Shown: piece by piece, positions 1-7,536 of the stretch
Numbering within the stretch: the stretch's first letter is position 1
How the letters are laid out: the number at the start of each line of letters is the position of its first letter
NCBI GenBank assembly: GCA_937907025.1
Contig: CALESJ010000013.1
Location: 1-17,132 of the forward strand
Origin: an uncultured Faecalibacterium sp.
Lineage (GTDB): Bacteria > Bacillota > Clostridia > Oscillospirales > Ruminococcaceae
Direction: 5' to 3'
DNA: 17,132 bases
The notes under the pieces: model-generated
The model's input: only the letters and a program-made list of their open reading frames with translations
What the model was told of the DNA's origin: nothing
The model's database searches: none
Program-made: the position numbers and the translations under genes

Positions 1-54
1 TATTGGAAAAGTAGATTGATAAAGAGGGTTCATATCTTTAACTAAGGGAAAGCG
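1..54. other. AT-rich sequence of unknown origin at left edge
   Basis: These 54 bases contain 36 A/T (67%), in contrast to the GC-rich permease coding sequence that follows. Read in the permease frame they meet a TAA at 43-45, and no permease-like residues precede about base 52. I see no gene, terminal inverted repeat or tRNA in them. They could be a mobile-element or rearrangement junction, or an artefact at a contig end. The sequence alone cannot separate these. Confidence 0.5.
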
Positions 55-330
55 GACATTCCCACCCTGAAACCCATCATGGTCATTCAGTTCATCCTGT
101 CCGCCGGGCAGATCATGAACATCGGCTTTGAAAAGGCCCTGGCCCTGCAGACCGACCTGAACCGCACCACCTCCGAGATCATCCCCACCTATGTGTACCG
201 CCTGGGCCTGGAGATCGGCGATTACGGCTATTCCACCGCCGTGGGCCTGTTCAACTCGGTGATCAACGTGGTGCTGCTGCTGGTCGTGAACGCCATTGTC
301 AGCCGCCTGAACGAGGGCGAAGGCCTGTAA
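52..330 (+). pseudogene. Sugar ABC transporter permease, C-terminal fragment (LplB-type)
   Basis: This is the C-terminal part of an LplB/YtcP-type inner-membrane permease of a CUT1-like oligosaccharide importer. Coding similarity begins at about ADIPTLKPIMV (from base 52) and continues through the family-typical SAGQIMNIGFEKAL, a TYVYRLGLEIGDYGYSTAVGLFNSVINVVL stretch with a last membrane helix, and the end AIVSRLNEG. Full-length relatives have about 300 residues, so roughly the first 200, including most membrane helices and the start of the EAA loop, are absent. An internal ATG at 79 opens an 83-codon frame, but that product would lack the transporter core. The stop at 328-330 is 19 bases before the next permease start, as expected for an operon. 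It may be a true pseudogene or the edge of a misjoined assembly. If truncated, the importer would lack one half of its membrane channel. Confidence 0.75.
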
Positions 331-349
331 GAAAGGAGCGAACAGTCTT

Positions 350-1240
350 ATGGAATCCAGACAGTTTTACACACGGAAAGACAAGGTCGTTCTGTACATC
401 GGCTACGCCATTCTGGCGCTGTTCTCCCTGGCGGTGCTGGTGCCGCTGGTCTATGTGGTGCTGGCCTCCTTCATTGACCCGGTGGTGCTGACCAACCAGG
501 GCATCAGCTTCATGCCGGAGGACTGGACCCTGGAAGGATACCGCCGGGTGTTCCAGGACGATATGATCGGACGGGGTTTCCTGAACTCCTTCCTCTATTC
601 CATCTCTTTTGCGGCATTCTCCACCGTCATCTGCCTGCTGGCCGCCTATCCGCTGAGCCTGCCGCAGTTCGTGGGCCGCAAGGCACTGAACACCTTCTTC
701 CTCATCACCATGTTCTTTGGCGGCGGCCTGATGCCCACCTACCTGCTGGTGTCCAACCTGAACCTCATCAACAGCCCGCTGGCCCTGATCCTGCCCGGTG
801 CCGTGAATGTGTGGAACATCATCCTGGCCCGCACCTATTACAAGTCCATCCCGCTGGAACTGCACGAAGCCGCCGCCCTGGACGGTGCCTCCGAGCTGCA
901 GTACTTCTTCCGCATCCTGATCCCCGTCTGCAAGCCCATCATCGCGGTGCTGGTCCTGTACCAGTTCGTGGGCATGTGGAACAGCTACTTTGACGCCATG
1001 ATCTACCTGGAAGATCAGTCCCTGCAGCCCCTGCAGCTGGTCATCCGATCCATCCTGGTGCAGAACACCCCGCGCCCCGGCATGGTGGCCGATGCCCAGA
1101 ACGCCGCCATGATGGCCAAGATTGCCGAACAGCTGAAATACTCCACCATCGTGGTATCCAGTTTGCCGCTGCTGGTCATGTACCCCTTCTTCCAGAAGTA
1201 CTTTGAAAAGGGCGTCATGCTGGGCTCGGTGAAAGGCTGA
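350..1240 (+). CDS. Carbohydrate ABC transporter permease (LplC/YtcP-type)
   Basis: A 296-residue membrane permease of the binding-protein-dependent sugar transporter family (MalG/LplC/YtcP type). It would pair with the other permease to form the transmembrane channel. Hydrophobic helices are visible at about residues 15-40, 80-103, 112-135, 142-162, 195-212 and near 260-280. The cytoplasmic EAA loop, which docks the ATPase, is at 173-193 (EAAALDGASELQYFFRILIP). The C-terminus (FFQKYFEKGVMLGSVKG) is typical of the family and shows the protein is complete. The start at 350 follows GAAAGGAG at 331-338. It sits between the first permease and the binding lipoprotein. No ATPase gene is in the operon; such importers often share a MsmK-type ATPase encoded elsewhere, so that is the likely partner. 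Confidence 0.93.
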   Translation: MESRQFYTRKDKVVLYIGYAILALFSLAVLVPLVYVVLASFIDPVVLTNQGISFMPEDWTLEGYRRVFQDDMIGRGFLNSFLYSISFAAFSTVICLLAAYPLSLPQFVGRKALNTFFLITMFFGGGLMPTYLLVSNLNLINSPLALILPGAVNVWNIILARTYYKSIPLELHEAAALDGASELQYFFRILIPVCKPIIAVLVLYQFVGMWNSYFDAMIYLEDQSLQPLQLVIRSILVQNTPRPGMVADAQNAAMMAKIAEQLKYSTIVVSSLPLLVMYPFFQKYFEKGVMLGSVKG

Positions 1241-1307
1241 TTTTCCGGCTTCCTTCTTTCAGAACCGTTTTTCCCCACACCATACACCAAGAAAAGGAGA
1301 GAACAAG

Positions 1308-2915
1308 ATGAAATCCATCACAAAACGTACCCTGGCCACCGTCGGTGCCGTGGCGATGGCACTGTCCGCCCTGGCGGGCTGCGGCTCCCAGCAGGCCAGC
1401 GCGGCTGCTTCGGTGGATGCCGCCTCGGCGTCCTTCCCCCTCACCGACACCGTCACCTTCACCGCCCTGACCCATGAGCCGTCCTTCGCCGGGCAGGAGC
1501 TGAACGACCGCCTGATCGTGCAGCGGCTGGAGGAAGCCACCAATGTCCACATCGACTGGACCGTGTATGTGGACGACCAGTTCGGCGAAAAGAAACAGCT
1601 GGCCCTGGCCAAGAAAGAGCTGCCCGACATGGTCTTTGACGCCCAGATGAGCCAGTACGACCTGCTGCGCTACGCCAAGGACGGCACCATCATCGCGGTG
1701 GACGAGCTCATCGACCAGTACATGCCCAACCTGAAGAAGATCCTGGACGAAAACCCCGAGTACCGCACCCTCATCACCGCCCCCGACGGACACATCTACT
1801 CGTTCCCCTGGATTGAGGAACTGGGCAGCGACAAGGAAGCCATCCAGTCCATCGGCGGCATTCCCTGGATCAACAAAGCCTGGCTGGATGAACTGGGTCT
1901 GGCCATGCCCACCACGCCTGATGAGCTGACCGAAGTGCTGCGCGCCTTCAAGCAGGCCCATCCCGACAGCCTGCCCCTCTCCTTTGTCATGAACGGCGGC
2001 AACGAGGACGTGGGCGTGCTGCTCAGCGCCTTCGGCTACGGCGACAACGCCGACCACTATGTGGTCAACAACGACAAGCAGGTCATCTACACCCTGGCCG
2101 ATGAAGGCATCGTTCCCGGCCTGGAATGGCTGCACAGCCTGTACACCGAAGGGCTCATTGACCCCGAAGTCTTTACCCAGGACTACAACACCTATGTTTC
2201 CAAGGCGGCCAGCGACCGGTACGGCCTGTTCCTGGCCTGGGACAACACCAGCGCCGGCACCCCCGACAACTATGTGGCCCTTCCCCCTCTGAAAAACGCC
2301 GATGGACAGCCTTCGGTGACCCGCCAGAACGCCATGGGCTTTGAGATTGGCCGCTGCGTCATCACCGGCACCAACCCCAACCCGGCCCTGACCGCCAAGT
2401 GGATTGACCAGCTGTATGATCCCATCCAGTCGGTGCAGGACAACTGGGGCACCTACGGCGACACCACCCAGGACAACATCTTTGAGATGAAGGACGACGG
2501 CACCCTGCAGCACCTGCCCATCTCCGAGGGCGTTGTTCCCTACGAACTGCGCATGAAGACCAATCTGGGCGGCCCTCTGGCCGTGCTGGACAGCTACTAC
2601 GGCACCTACACCACCATGCCCGATGATGCCACCCTGCGCCTGGATGTCATCAAGAGCGAATTTGCCCCCGCCATGGCGTGCGATTACAACTATCCGCCCA
2701 TCTTCTTTGACATTGAAACCACCGACCGCATCACCCAGATCGAAACCGACCTGAAGCCCTACGCCGAGAGCCAGAAGGCTTCCTGGATCATGAATGGCGG
2801 CGCCGCCGAAGAGTGGGACGCCTACATTGCCAAGCTCAATGAAATGAACCTGCAGGAACTGCTGCAGCTCAAACAGACCGGACTGGACAACTACTTTGCC
2901 AGCATGAACGGCTAA
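1308..2915 (+). CDS. Extracellular sugar-binding lipoprotein of ABC importer (LplA-type)
   Basis: A 535-residue solute-binding protein that would capture an oligosaccharide outside the membrane and hand it to the permeases. The N-terminus is a lipoprotein signal: basic MKSITKR, a hydrophobic stretch, then lipobox L22-A-G-C25, so Cys25 should be lipidated. The mature part begins with a low-complexity Ser/Ala linker and then the binding-protein body, including an FTALTHEPSF start strand, ALAKKELPDMVFDA, and later Trp-rich stretches (WLDELGL, LEWLHSLYTEGLIDPEVF) usual in the LplA/YtcQ group. Its length fits that group, which is larger than MalE. AAGGAG at 1294-1299 lies 8 bases before ATG. The downstream GH32 hydrolase and fructokinase point to a fructosyl oligosaccharide or sucrose-like ligand, but that is inferred from neighbours, not visible in this protein. 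Confidence 0.92.
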   Translation: MKSITKRTLATVGAVAMALSALAGCGSQQASAAASVDAASASFPLTDTVTFTALTHEPSFAGQELNDRLIVQRLEEATNVHIDWTVYVDDQFGEKKQLALAKKELPDMVFDAQMSQYDLLRYAKDGTIIAVDELIDQYMPNLKKILDENPEYRTLITAPDGHIYSFPWIEELGSDKEAIQSIGGIPWINKAWLDELGLAMPTTPDELTEVLRAFKQAHPDSLPLSFVMNGGNEDVGVLLSAFGYGDNADHYVVNNDKQVIYTLADEGIVPGLEWLHSLYTEGLIDPEVFTQDYNTYVSKAASDRYGLFLAWDNTSAGTPDNYVALPPLKNADGQPSVTRQNAMGFEIGRCVITGTNPNPALTAKWIDQLYDPIQSVQDNWGTYGDTTQDNIFEMKDDGTLQHLPISEGVVPYELRMKTNLGGPLAVLDSYYGTYTTMPDDATLRLDVIKSEFAPAMACDYNYPPIFFDIETTDRITQIETDLKPYAESQKASWIMNGGAAEEWDAYIAKLNEMNLQELLQLKQTGLDNYFASMNG

Positions 2916-2921
2916 AAATCC

Positions 2922-2954
2922 ACTGCCCGCCGTGTATTTGGCACGACGGGCAGT
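2922..2954 (+). terminator. Intercistronic hairpin between binding protein and GH32 genes
   Basis: The arms ACTGCCCGCCGTG (2922-2934) and CACGACGGGCAGT (2942-2954) pair at 12 of 13 positions around a 7-base loop. There is no real T-run afterwards, only TTTGG, so this is probably not a full terminator. A stable hairpin just after a binding-protein gene often protects the upstream mRNA or partly attenuates readthrough, giving more binding protein than enzyme. That role is inference. Confidence 0.6.
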
Positions 2955-2974
2955 TTGGCTACGGAGAAACGAGT

Positions 2975-4441
2975 ATGGAACGAAACAACACCCTGTCCCG
3001 CGCCCGCACCTATGAGGCCCGGCACCGCACCGCTCCGGACCGCCGGCCGGCGTTTCACGCCGTGCCCCCGGTGGGCTGGTGCAACGACCCCAACGGCTGG
3101 TCTTATTACCGGGGACAGTACCACCTGTTTTACCAGTATCATCCCTACGGCACCCACTGGGGACCCATGCACTGGGGCCACGCGGTGACCACCGATTTTC
3201 TGCACTGGCAGGACCGGCCCTGTGCCCTGGCTCCCGACCGCCCTTTTGACGAAAACGGCTGTTTTTCCGGCGGCGCCATCGAATGGAACGGGCAGCAGTT
3301 GCTGCTGTACACCGGCGTGATGCCGGAGGGCGACGGCGAGATCCAGCAGCAGTGTCTGGCCATCGGCGACGGCGAAAACTACGAAAAGGCCGACGCCCCG
3401 GTCCTTTCCTGCGACGAGCAGCCCGCCGGGGCTTCCCGCCGGGACTTCCGGGACCCGTACCTCTTTGTGCTGGATGGCATGCTGTACGCGCTGCTGGGCG
3501 GACGCGGTCCCAACGGGCACGGGCGGCTGCTGCTCTACCGCAACGCCCACCCTGAGAAGCCCACCGCTTCCTGGGAATTTGTACAGATTCTGGCCGAAAA
3601 CGACGGCAGCCTGGGCAGCATGTGGGAATGCCCCGGCATTTTCACCCTGGATGGCAGGACAGTCCTGCTTGTTTCTCCCCAGTTTGTCCATCAGTCCGAC
3701 GATGACCGTTACCACTGCGGCAACGACACGGCGGCGCTGATCGGCCGCTGGGACGGTCCCGGCACGCCCTTTGTGCGGCAGGCCGATATGCCGCTGGACA
3801 GCGGGCTGGATTTCTACGCGCCCCAGACCCTGGAAACCCCCGACGGGCGCCGGGTACTCATCGGCTGGATGCAGAACTGGGACCACTGCTACCCGCCCCA
3901 GGAGGCCCCCTGGTACGGCCAGATGAGTCTGCCCCGGGAGCTGTTCTGGCAAGACGGCGCCCTGTGCCAGCGCCCGGTGCGGGAGCTGGATGCCGCCCGC
4001 CGGCTGCGCACCGAACACCGCGGCGTGGCGGTAGGTGCAGAACCGGTCCAACTGGACGGTGTCTGCGGCCGGGTACTGGACTGCGAACTGGAGGTGGATG
4101 TGTCCACAGCGCGGCGGTTCGGCCTTCGGTTTGCCTGCGGCAGCGGCCGCTGGGCGGAGATTCGCTTTGACCTGGAGGACGGCCTGCTGCGCCTGGACCG
4201 CCGCCACGCCGGCGGCTGCCGGGATGCCCTGGAACTGCGGGAAACGCCGCTGACGCCGGTGGGCAACACCCTGCGGCTGCGGATGGTGCTGGACCGCTAC
4301 TCGGCAGAGTTTTTCCTGCAGGACGGGCGGCAGGTGGCCGGAATGGCCCTGTACGATGTTCCCACCGACGCCGACGGCATCCGGTTTTTTGCCCGGGGCA
4401 CGGCCCGGATGGACCTGCGCCTCTGGGACCTGGCACTGTGA
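2975..4441 (+). CDS. GH32 beta-fructosidase (sucrose/fructo-oligosaccharide hydrolase)
   Basis: A 488-residue glycoside hydrolase family 32 enzyme, expected to release fructose from sucrose, sucrose phosphate or short fructans with retention of configuration. The five-bladed propeller carries all three catalytic signatures: WCNDPNG at 35-41 with nucleophile Asp38 (Cys replaces the more usual Met), RDP at 159-161 with the transition-state-stabilising Asp160, and WECPG at 217-221 with acid/base Glu218. A C-terminal beta-sandwich follows from about residue 345. There is no signal peptide, so it acts in the cytoplasm on imported sugar. GGAG at 2963-2966 fixes the ATG at 2975. The fructokinase starts 13 bases after its stop, so the two are co-transcribed. 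ABC import rather than a PTS argues for unphosphorylated substrate, but sucrose-6-phosphate hydrolase activity cannot be excluded from sequence. Confidence 0.93.
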   Translation: MERNNTLSRARTYEARHRTAPDRRPAFHAVPPVGWCNDPNGWSYYRGQYHLFYQYHPYGTHWGPMHWGHAVTTDFLHWQDRPCALAPDRPFDENGCFSGGAIEWNGQQLLLYTGVMPEGDGEIQQQCLAIGDGENYEKADAPVLSCDEQPAGASRRDFRDPYLFVLDGMLYALLGGRGPNGHGRLLLYRNAHPEKPTASWEFVQILAENDGSLGSMWECPGIFTLDGRTVLLVSPQFVHQSDDDRYHCGNDTAALIGRWDGPGTPFVRQADMPLDSGLDFYAPQTLETPDGRRVLIGWMQNWDHCYPPQEAPWYGQMSLPRELFWQDGALCQRPVRELDAARRLRTEHRGVAVGAEPVQLDGVCGRVLDCELEVDVSTARRFGLRFACGSGRWAEIRFDLEDGLLRLDRRHAGGCRDALELRETPLTPVGNTLRLRMVLDRYSAEFFLQDGRQVAGMALYDVPTDADGIRFFARGTARMDLRLWDLAL

Positions 4442-4454
4442 GAGGATAAACAAG

Positions 4455-5405
4455 ATGAAAGATGTAGTTGCACTGGGCGAACTGCTCATCGACTTCGCCC
4501 CCGTTTCCACCGATGACGCCGGATACCCCACCCTGAAAGCCCAGCCGGGCGGCGCGCCGGGCAATTTCCTGGCCGCTTTGCAGAAGTACGGCTGCTCCAC
4601 CGCCCTGCTGGGCAAGGTGGGCGACGATACCTTCGGCCATCTGCTGAAAGGCACCCTGGACAAGCTGGGCATCGACACCCGCGGCATCCTGGTGGACCCC
4701 GCCGTGTTCACCACCCTGGCCTTTGTGACCCTGGATGCCACCGGCAACCGGTCCTTCAGCTTTGCCCGCAAGCCCGGCGCCGACACCTGCCTGCGCCCTG
4801 AGGAGGTAAACACCGCCCTGCTGGATGAGGGCAAGGTGTTCCACTTCGGCACCCTGAGCCTGACCAATGAGCCCGCCCGTTCGGCCACCCGGACTGCCGT
4901 ATCCTACGCCAAGGAACACGGAAAGCTCATCAGCTTTGACCCCAACCTGCGCAAGCCCCTGTGGCCCAGCGATGACGCGGCCAAAGAACAGATCGAGTGG
5001 GGCCTGCACCAGGCCGACATCGTGAAGATCAGCGACGAGGAGATCGAATTCCTGTGGGGCATTTCCCCGGAGGAAGGCGCCCAGAAGCTGCTGAAAGAGT
5101 ACGGCGTCAGACTGGTGTACGCCACCCTCGGCCCCAAGGGCTGCCACTTTGCCAACCGGCAGGGCTGCAGCGAGGTGCCCTCCCCCACCGGGCTGCATGT
5201 CATCGACACCACCGGCGCCGGGGACATCTTCGGCGGCAGCGCCATGAGCCAGTTCCTGCGGCTGAACAAGGCCCCGGAGGACCTGACCGTGGAGGAGATG
5301 CGGGCCGTGACCCGGTTTGCCTGCTGCGCCGCCAGCCTGTCCACCCAGACCCATGGCGGCATCACCAGCGTGGTGCCGGAGGAAGAGGTCCGGGCGGTTC
5401 TGTGA
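4455..5405 (+). CDS. scrK: Fructokinase, PfkB/ribokinase family
   Basis: A 316-residue PfkB-family sugar kinase, predicted to phosphorylate fructose with ATP to fructose-6-phosphate. The N-terminal strand ALGELLIDF, the sugar-site PGGAPGNFLAAL (31-42) and GKVGDDTFG (53-61) are intact. The C-terminal signature DTTGAGD at 251-257 gives the anion hole and catalytic base Asp257, followed by IFGGS where many relatives have AFxGG. The reading frame is open upstream to 4356 within the GH32 gene, but the ATG at 4455 is chosen because GAGAGG just after the GH32 stop acts as its ribosome site and MKDVVALGELL is the standard start of the family. It is the last gene of the operon, followed by a terminator. 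Fructose as substrate is inferred from the GH32 neighbour and overall similarity to ScrK-type enzymes. Confidence 0.93.
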   Translation: MKDVVALGELLIDFAPVSTDDAGYPTLKAQPGGAPGNFLAALQKYGCSTALLGKVGDDTFGHLLKGTLDKLGIDTRGILVDPAVFTTLAFVTLDATGNRSFSFARKPGADTCLRPEEVNTALLDEGKVFHFGTLSLTNEPARSATRTAVSYAKEHGKLISFDPNLRKPLWPSDDAAKEQIEWGLHQADIVKISDEEIEFLWGISPEEGAQKLLKEYGVRLVYATLGPKGCHFANRQGCSEVPSPTGLHVIDTTGAGDIFGGSAMSQFLRLNKAPEDLTVEEMRAVTRFACCAASLSTQTHGGITSVVPEEEVRAVL

Positions 5406-5453
5406 CCATAGCCGCACAGCGGTAATTCCGTTTTTTGTTTCCTCTGTCTGCAC

Positions 5454-5507
5454 AAAAAAGGCCGTGGGCCGTGAATCCTGTTGGATTTGCCGCCCGCGGC
5501 CTTTTTC
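5454..5507 (+). terminator. Intrinsic terminator of the fructan operon
   Basis: The left arm AAAAAGGCCGTGGGC (5455-5469) and right arm GCCCGCGGCCTTTTT (5492-5506) pair completely with one G-U wobble, with a 22-base loop. The T-run lies in and after the right arm. It starts 49 bases after the fructokinase stop and separates the sugar operon from the marR promoter. A-rich and T-rich flanks on both sides could make it work on the other strand, but no - strand gene reads into it. Confidence 0.9.
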
Positions 5508-5518
5508 TATGAAGAAAC

Positions 5519-5548
5519 CGGGCACGAAAATCCTTGATTTTGTGCCCG
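5519..5548 (+). promoter_or_regulatory. Inverted repeat spanning the marR -35 region
   Basis: CGGGCAC (5519-5525) pairs with GTGCCCG (5542-5548), and AAAATC (5527-5532) pairs with GATTTT (5536-5541), leaving one bulged G and a 3-base loop. The right arm covers the -35 hexamer at 5534-5539. It could be a second protein-binding site or simply a chance hairpin; its sequence differs from the palindrome downstream. Confidence 0.45.
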
Positions 5549-5562
5549 CCCCGGCGTATAAT
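5534..5562 (+). promoter_or_regulatory. Promoter of the marR-MATE unit
   Basis: TTGATT at 5534-5539, a 17-base spacer and a perfect TATAAT at 5557-5562 form a near-consensus sigma-A promoter. Transcription would start near 5568-5570, inside the downstream palindrome, and the marR start codon lies about 50 bases on. Such a strong promoter overlapped by an operator fits tight repression relieved by a ligand. Confidence 0.88.
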
Positions 5563-5595
5563 TATTCGCAAGCGAACATTCGTTTGCGAATAATT
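5560..5595 (+). promoter_or_regulatory. Nested palindromic operator, probable MarR binding site
   Basis: The 17-base arms AATTATTCGCAAGCGAA (5560-5576) and TTCGTTTGCGAATAATT (5579-5595) form a 36-base dyad with a single mismatch and a 2-base centre. Each half also contains its own 12-base palindrome: TTCGCAAGCGAA (5565-5576) and TTCGTTTGCGAA (5579-5590, one mismatch), with centres 14 bases apart. It overlaps the end of the -10 box and the predicted transcription start, so a bound dimer would block initiation. The adjacent MarR-family gene is the obvious ligand, as most of this family autoregulate; direct binding is inferred. Confidence 0.85.
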
Positions 5596-5619
5596 CAGCT
5601 GTAAAGAAGGAGCCTTTCC

Positions 5620-6084
5620 ATGGATGCAAACCAGTTCAAAACAGCCAGCCTGATCGTGCGGCTGGGCAATGTGGTGGCCTGCCTGCGCAATCAGCGGATG
5701 CAGCAGCGGGACATCACGTCCAGCCAGTCGGACGTGATCCGGTATATCCTGAAACACCGGGAACAGCCCGTGTCCGCCGGGGACCTGATGAAACATCTCA
5801 GTCTTTCCCCGTCTACCATGGCAGGCATCCTGAAACGGCTGGAGAACAAGGGGCTCATCACCCGGAAAGCTGATGAAAAGGATGCCCGGAAGGTCATCAT
5901 CACCCCCACCGCGGACGGGCTGGCCCTGGAGGATTACCTGAAAGGAACCGCCGCCCAGACCGAGCAGATTCTTTTGCAGGGAATGACCAAGACAGAGCAG
6001 GAGGAATTCCGCCGCCTGCTCACCCTTGCCCTGCAAAACGCCAATACCGCCAAACAGTCCGGGAATGCCAACCGGGAAGCATAA
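5620..6084 (+). CDS. MarR-family transcriptional repressor
   Basis: A 154-residue MarR-family DNA-binding protein. An N-terminal helical dimer region (1-45) is followed by the winged helix-turn-helix: scaffold helix GDLMKHLSL (54-62), recognition helix PSTMAGILKRLENKG (64-78) and a wing with the family motif DEKDARKVIITPT (85-97), whose Asp-Ala-Arg is the conserved D-x-R. Long C-terminal helices complete the dimer interface. Length is typical. AAGGAG at 5607-5612 is 7 bases before ATG. It lies directly behind a promoter overlapped by a nested palindrome and is followed 114 bases later by a MATE pump on the same strand, the MepR-MepA arrangement known in Staphylococcus. The likely role is repression of itself and the pump, relieved by a pump substrate. 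The ligand is unknown. Confidence 0.92.
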   Translation: MDANQFKTASLIVRLGNVVACLRNQRMQQRDITSSQSDVIRYILKHREQPVSAGDLMKHLSLSPSTMAGILKRLENKGLITRKADEKDARKVIITPTADGLALEDYLKGTAAQTEQILLQGMTKTEQEEFRRLLTLALQNANTAKQSGNANREA

Positions 6085-6104
6085 CCACCCAACAAATTTT
6101 TTAC

Positions 6105-6133
6105 AAGGCCGATGCCCTGGGCATCGGCCTTTC
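6105..6133 (+). terminator. Hairpin between marR and MATE genes (attenuator-like)
   Basis: AAGGCCGATGCCC (6105-6117) and GGGCATCGGCCTT (6119-6131) are exact reverse complements around one base, so a practical loop of 5 bases closes an 11-bp stem. Only TTTC follows, with TTTTTT on the upstream side at 6097-6102. It resembles a weak intrinsic terminator on + and a better one on -, where no gene reads through. On + it may reduce pump expression relative to the regulator. Confidence 0.65.
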
Positions 6134-6198
6134 CTGCGGGCTGAACCTCTCTGCCCACATTCTGACCTCTTCATTGAAAGGAGATACCCGAAACACCT

Positions 6199-7536
6199 AT
6201 GGAGAATCAGTATTTTGCTTCCGCCCCGGTACCGAAAGCCATGGTCAAATTCATTGTACCCACCATTTTAAGCCAGCTCGTCACCCTGCTGTATAATCTG
6301 GCGGATGCCTTTTTTGTGGGCCATACCAACGACCCCAACCAGCTGGCAGCCCTGACGCTGAGTTTTCCCATCTTCATGATCCTGACCGCCATCGGCAACC
6401 TGATGGGCATTGGCGCCAACAGCCTTATTTCCCGCTCGCTGGGTGTGGGGGACCTCAAGCGTGCCAAAAAGGCCGGGCTGTACGGCATTTACGGCGGCAT
6501 TGTGCTGGCCCTTGTCTTCAGCCTCTTCATGGCCCTGTTCATGCGGCCGGTCCTGACCATGGTGGGCGCCAGCGAAAACACCTATGCCTACACCGCTTCC
6601 TACCTGACCTGGACGGTGGTGGTCGGCGGCCTGCCCACAGTCATCAGCCTGGTACTGGGGCACCTGGTCCGGGCGGAAGGAAACACCAAACAAGCCAGCA
6701 TCGGTATGTCCATCGGCGGCATCCTGAACATCTTCCTGGACCCGGTTCTGATCTCCGGGTTGGGGATGGGCATCACCGGCGCCGCCGTGGCCACCGCCTT
6801 TTCCAACTGTGTTGCCATGGTATACTTTTTCTCCGTCCTGTACCGGAACAGAAAAAAATCTGTGCTGACGCTGTATGCCAAGGGTTTCACCTTTGACAAA
6901 CGCGTTCTGGCACAGATCGTTCTGATTGGGTTTCCGGCTGCGCTGGTCGTGCTGCTGGGTTCCACGGCCAACATCGTGCTGACCCATTATATGGCACCGT
7001 ACGGCGACATCAATGTGGCCGCTTTCGGCATTGTACAAAAGATCGGTACGGTCACCATCCAGATCACCATGGGCATCACCCAGGGGGTCATGCCGCTGAT
7101 CGGCTACAACTACGGCGCCGGCAACCACGCCCGCACCCGGGAGATCAACCGGGACACCTTTATTATCCTGACGCTCTACGCGGCGGCCTGCCTGCTGGTG
7201 ATTGAAGCATTCCCCACCCAGATGATCCGGATCTTCACCGATGAGGCCGACACCATTGCGGTGGGCGTCCCGTTCCTGAAATGCTGGATCCTGTGTACCC
7301 CGGGCATGTGCTTTGTGAACCTGTTCAACACCATCTTTCAGGCCATGGGCAAATGGCAGCCTTCGCTGTTTCTTTCCCTGTTCCGGCAGGCTCTGCTGCT
7401 AATTCCGCTGCTGATCATCCTCAACAATATCATGGGGCTGTACGGGCTGATCTGGTCCCAGCCCATCAGCGACACCTGCTCCCTGATTCTGGGCATCATC
7501 CTGTACCGGCTGCTGATGCGGAAAACCGCCTTATAA
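6199..7536 (+). CDS. MATE-family multidrug/cation efflux pump
   Basis: A 445-residue integral membrane protein with about 12 hydrophobic segments in two pseudo-repeated halves (six before and six after about residue 225), the pattern of MATE exporters that expel drugs or dyes in exchange for Na+ or H+. Family-typical stretches include LYNLADAFFVGHTNDPNQLAALTL (31-54), GIGANSLISRSLG (71-83), GMGITGAAVATAF (about 191-203) and, in the second half, GITQGVMPLIGYNYGAGN. It resembles the MepA/DinF-like branch most, an impression from sequence. AAAGGAG at 6177-6183 is 15 bases before ATG, a long spacing; no better in-frame start is visible. The upstream MarR gene and operator suggest ligand-induced expression. 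The 3' end overlaps a convergent hydrolase gene by 6 bases. Confidence 0.93.
   Translation: MENQYFASAPVPKAMVKFIVPTILSQLVTLLYNLADAFFVGHTNDPNQLAALTLSFPIFMILTAIGNLMGIGANSLISRSLGVGDLKRAKKAGLYGIYGGIVLALVFSLFMALFMRPVLTMVGASENTYAYTASYLTWTVVVGGLPTVISLVLGHLVRAEGNTKQASIGMSIGGILNIFLDPVLISGLGMGITGAAVATAFSNCVAMVYFFSVLYRNRKKSVLTLYAKGFTFDKRVLAQIVLIGFPAALVVLLGSTANIVLTHYMAPYGDINVAAFGIVQKIGTVTIQITMGITQGVMPLIGYNYGAGNHARTREINRDTFIILTLYAAACLLVIEAFPTQMIRIFTDEADTIAVGVPFLKCWILCTPGMCFVNLFNTIFQAMGKWQPSLFLSLFRQALLLIPLLIILNNIMGLYGLIWSQPISDTCSLILGIILYRLLMRKTAL

Noticed and set aside
299..865. Long open frames on the - strand opposite the permease and binding-protein genes (also 1215-2513, 2912-4888, 3858-5525)
   Set aside because: They are shadows of GC-rich + strand genes: no ribosome sites, low-complexity Gly/Val/Gln-rich translations and no family motifs, while the opposite frames carry clear motifs.
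4356..4454. Upstream extension of the fructokinase frame into the GH32 gene
   Set aside because: The extra 33 codons have no ribosome site and do not fit the family; the ATG at 4455 follows a ribosome site and starts the conserved first strand.
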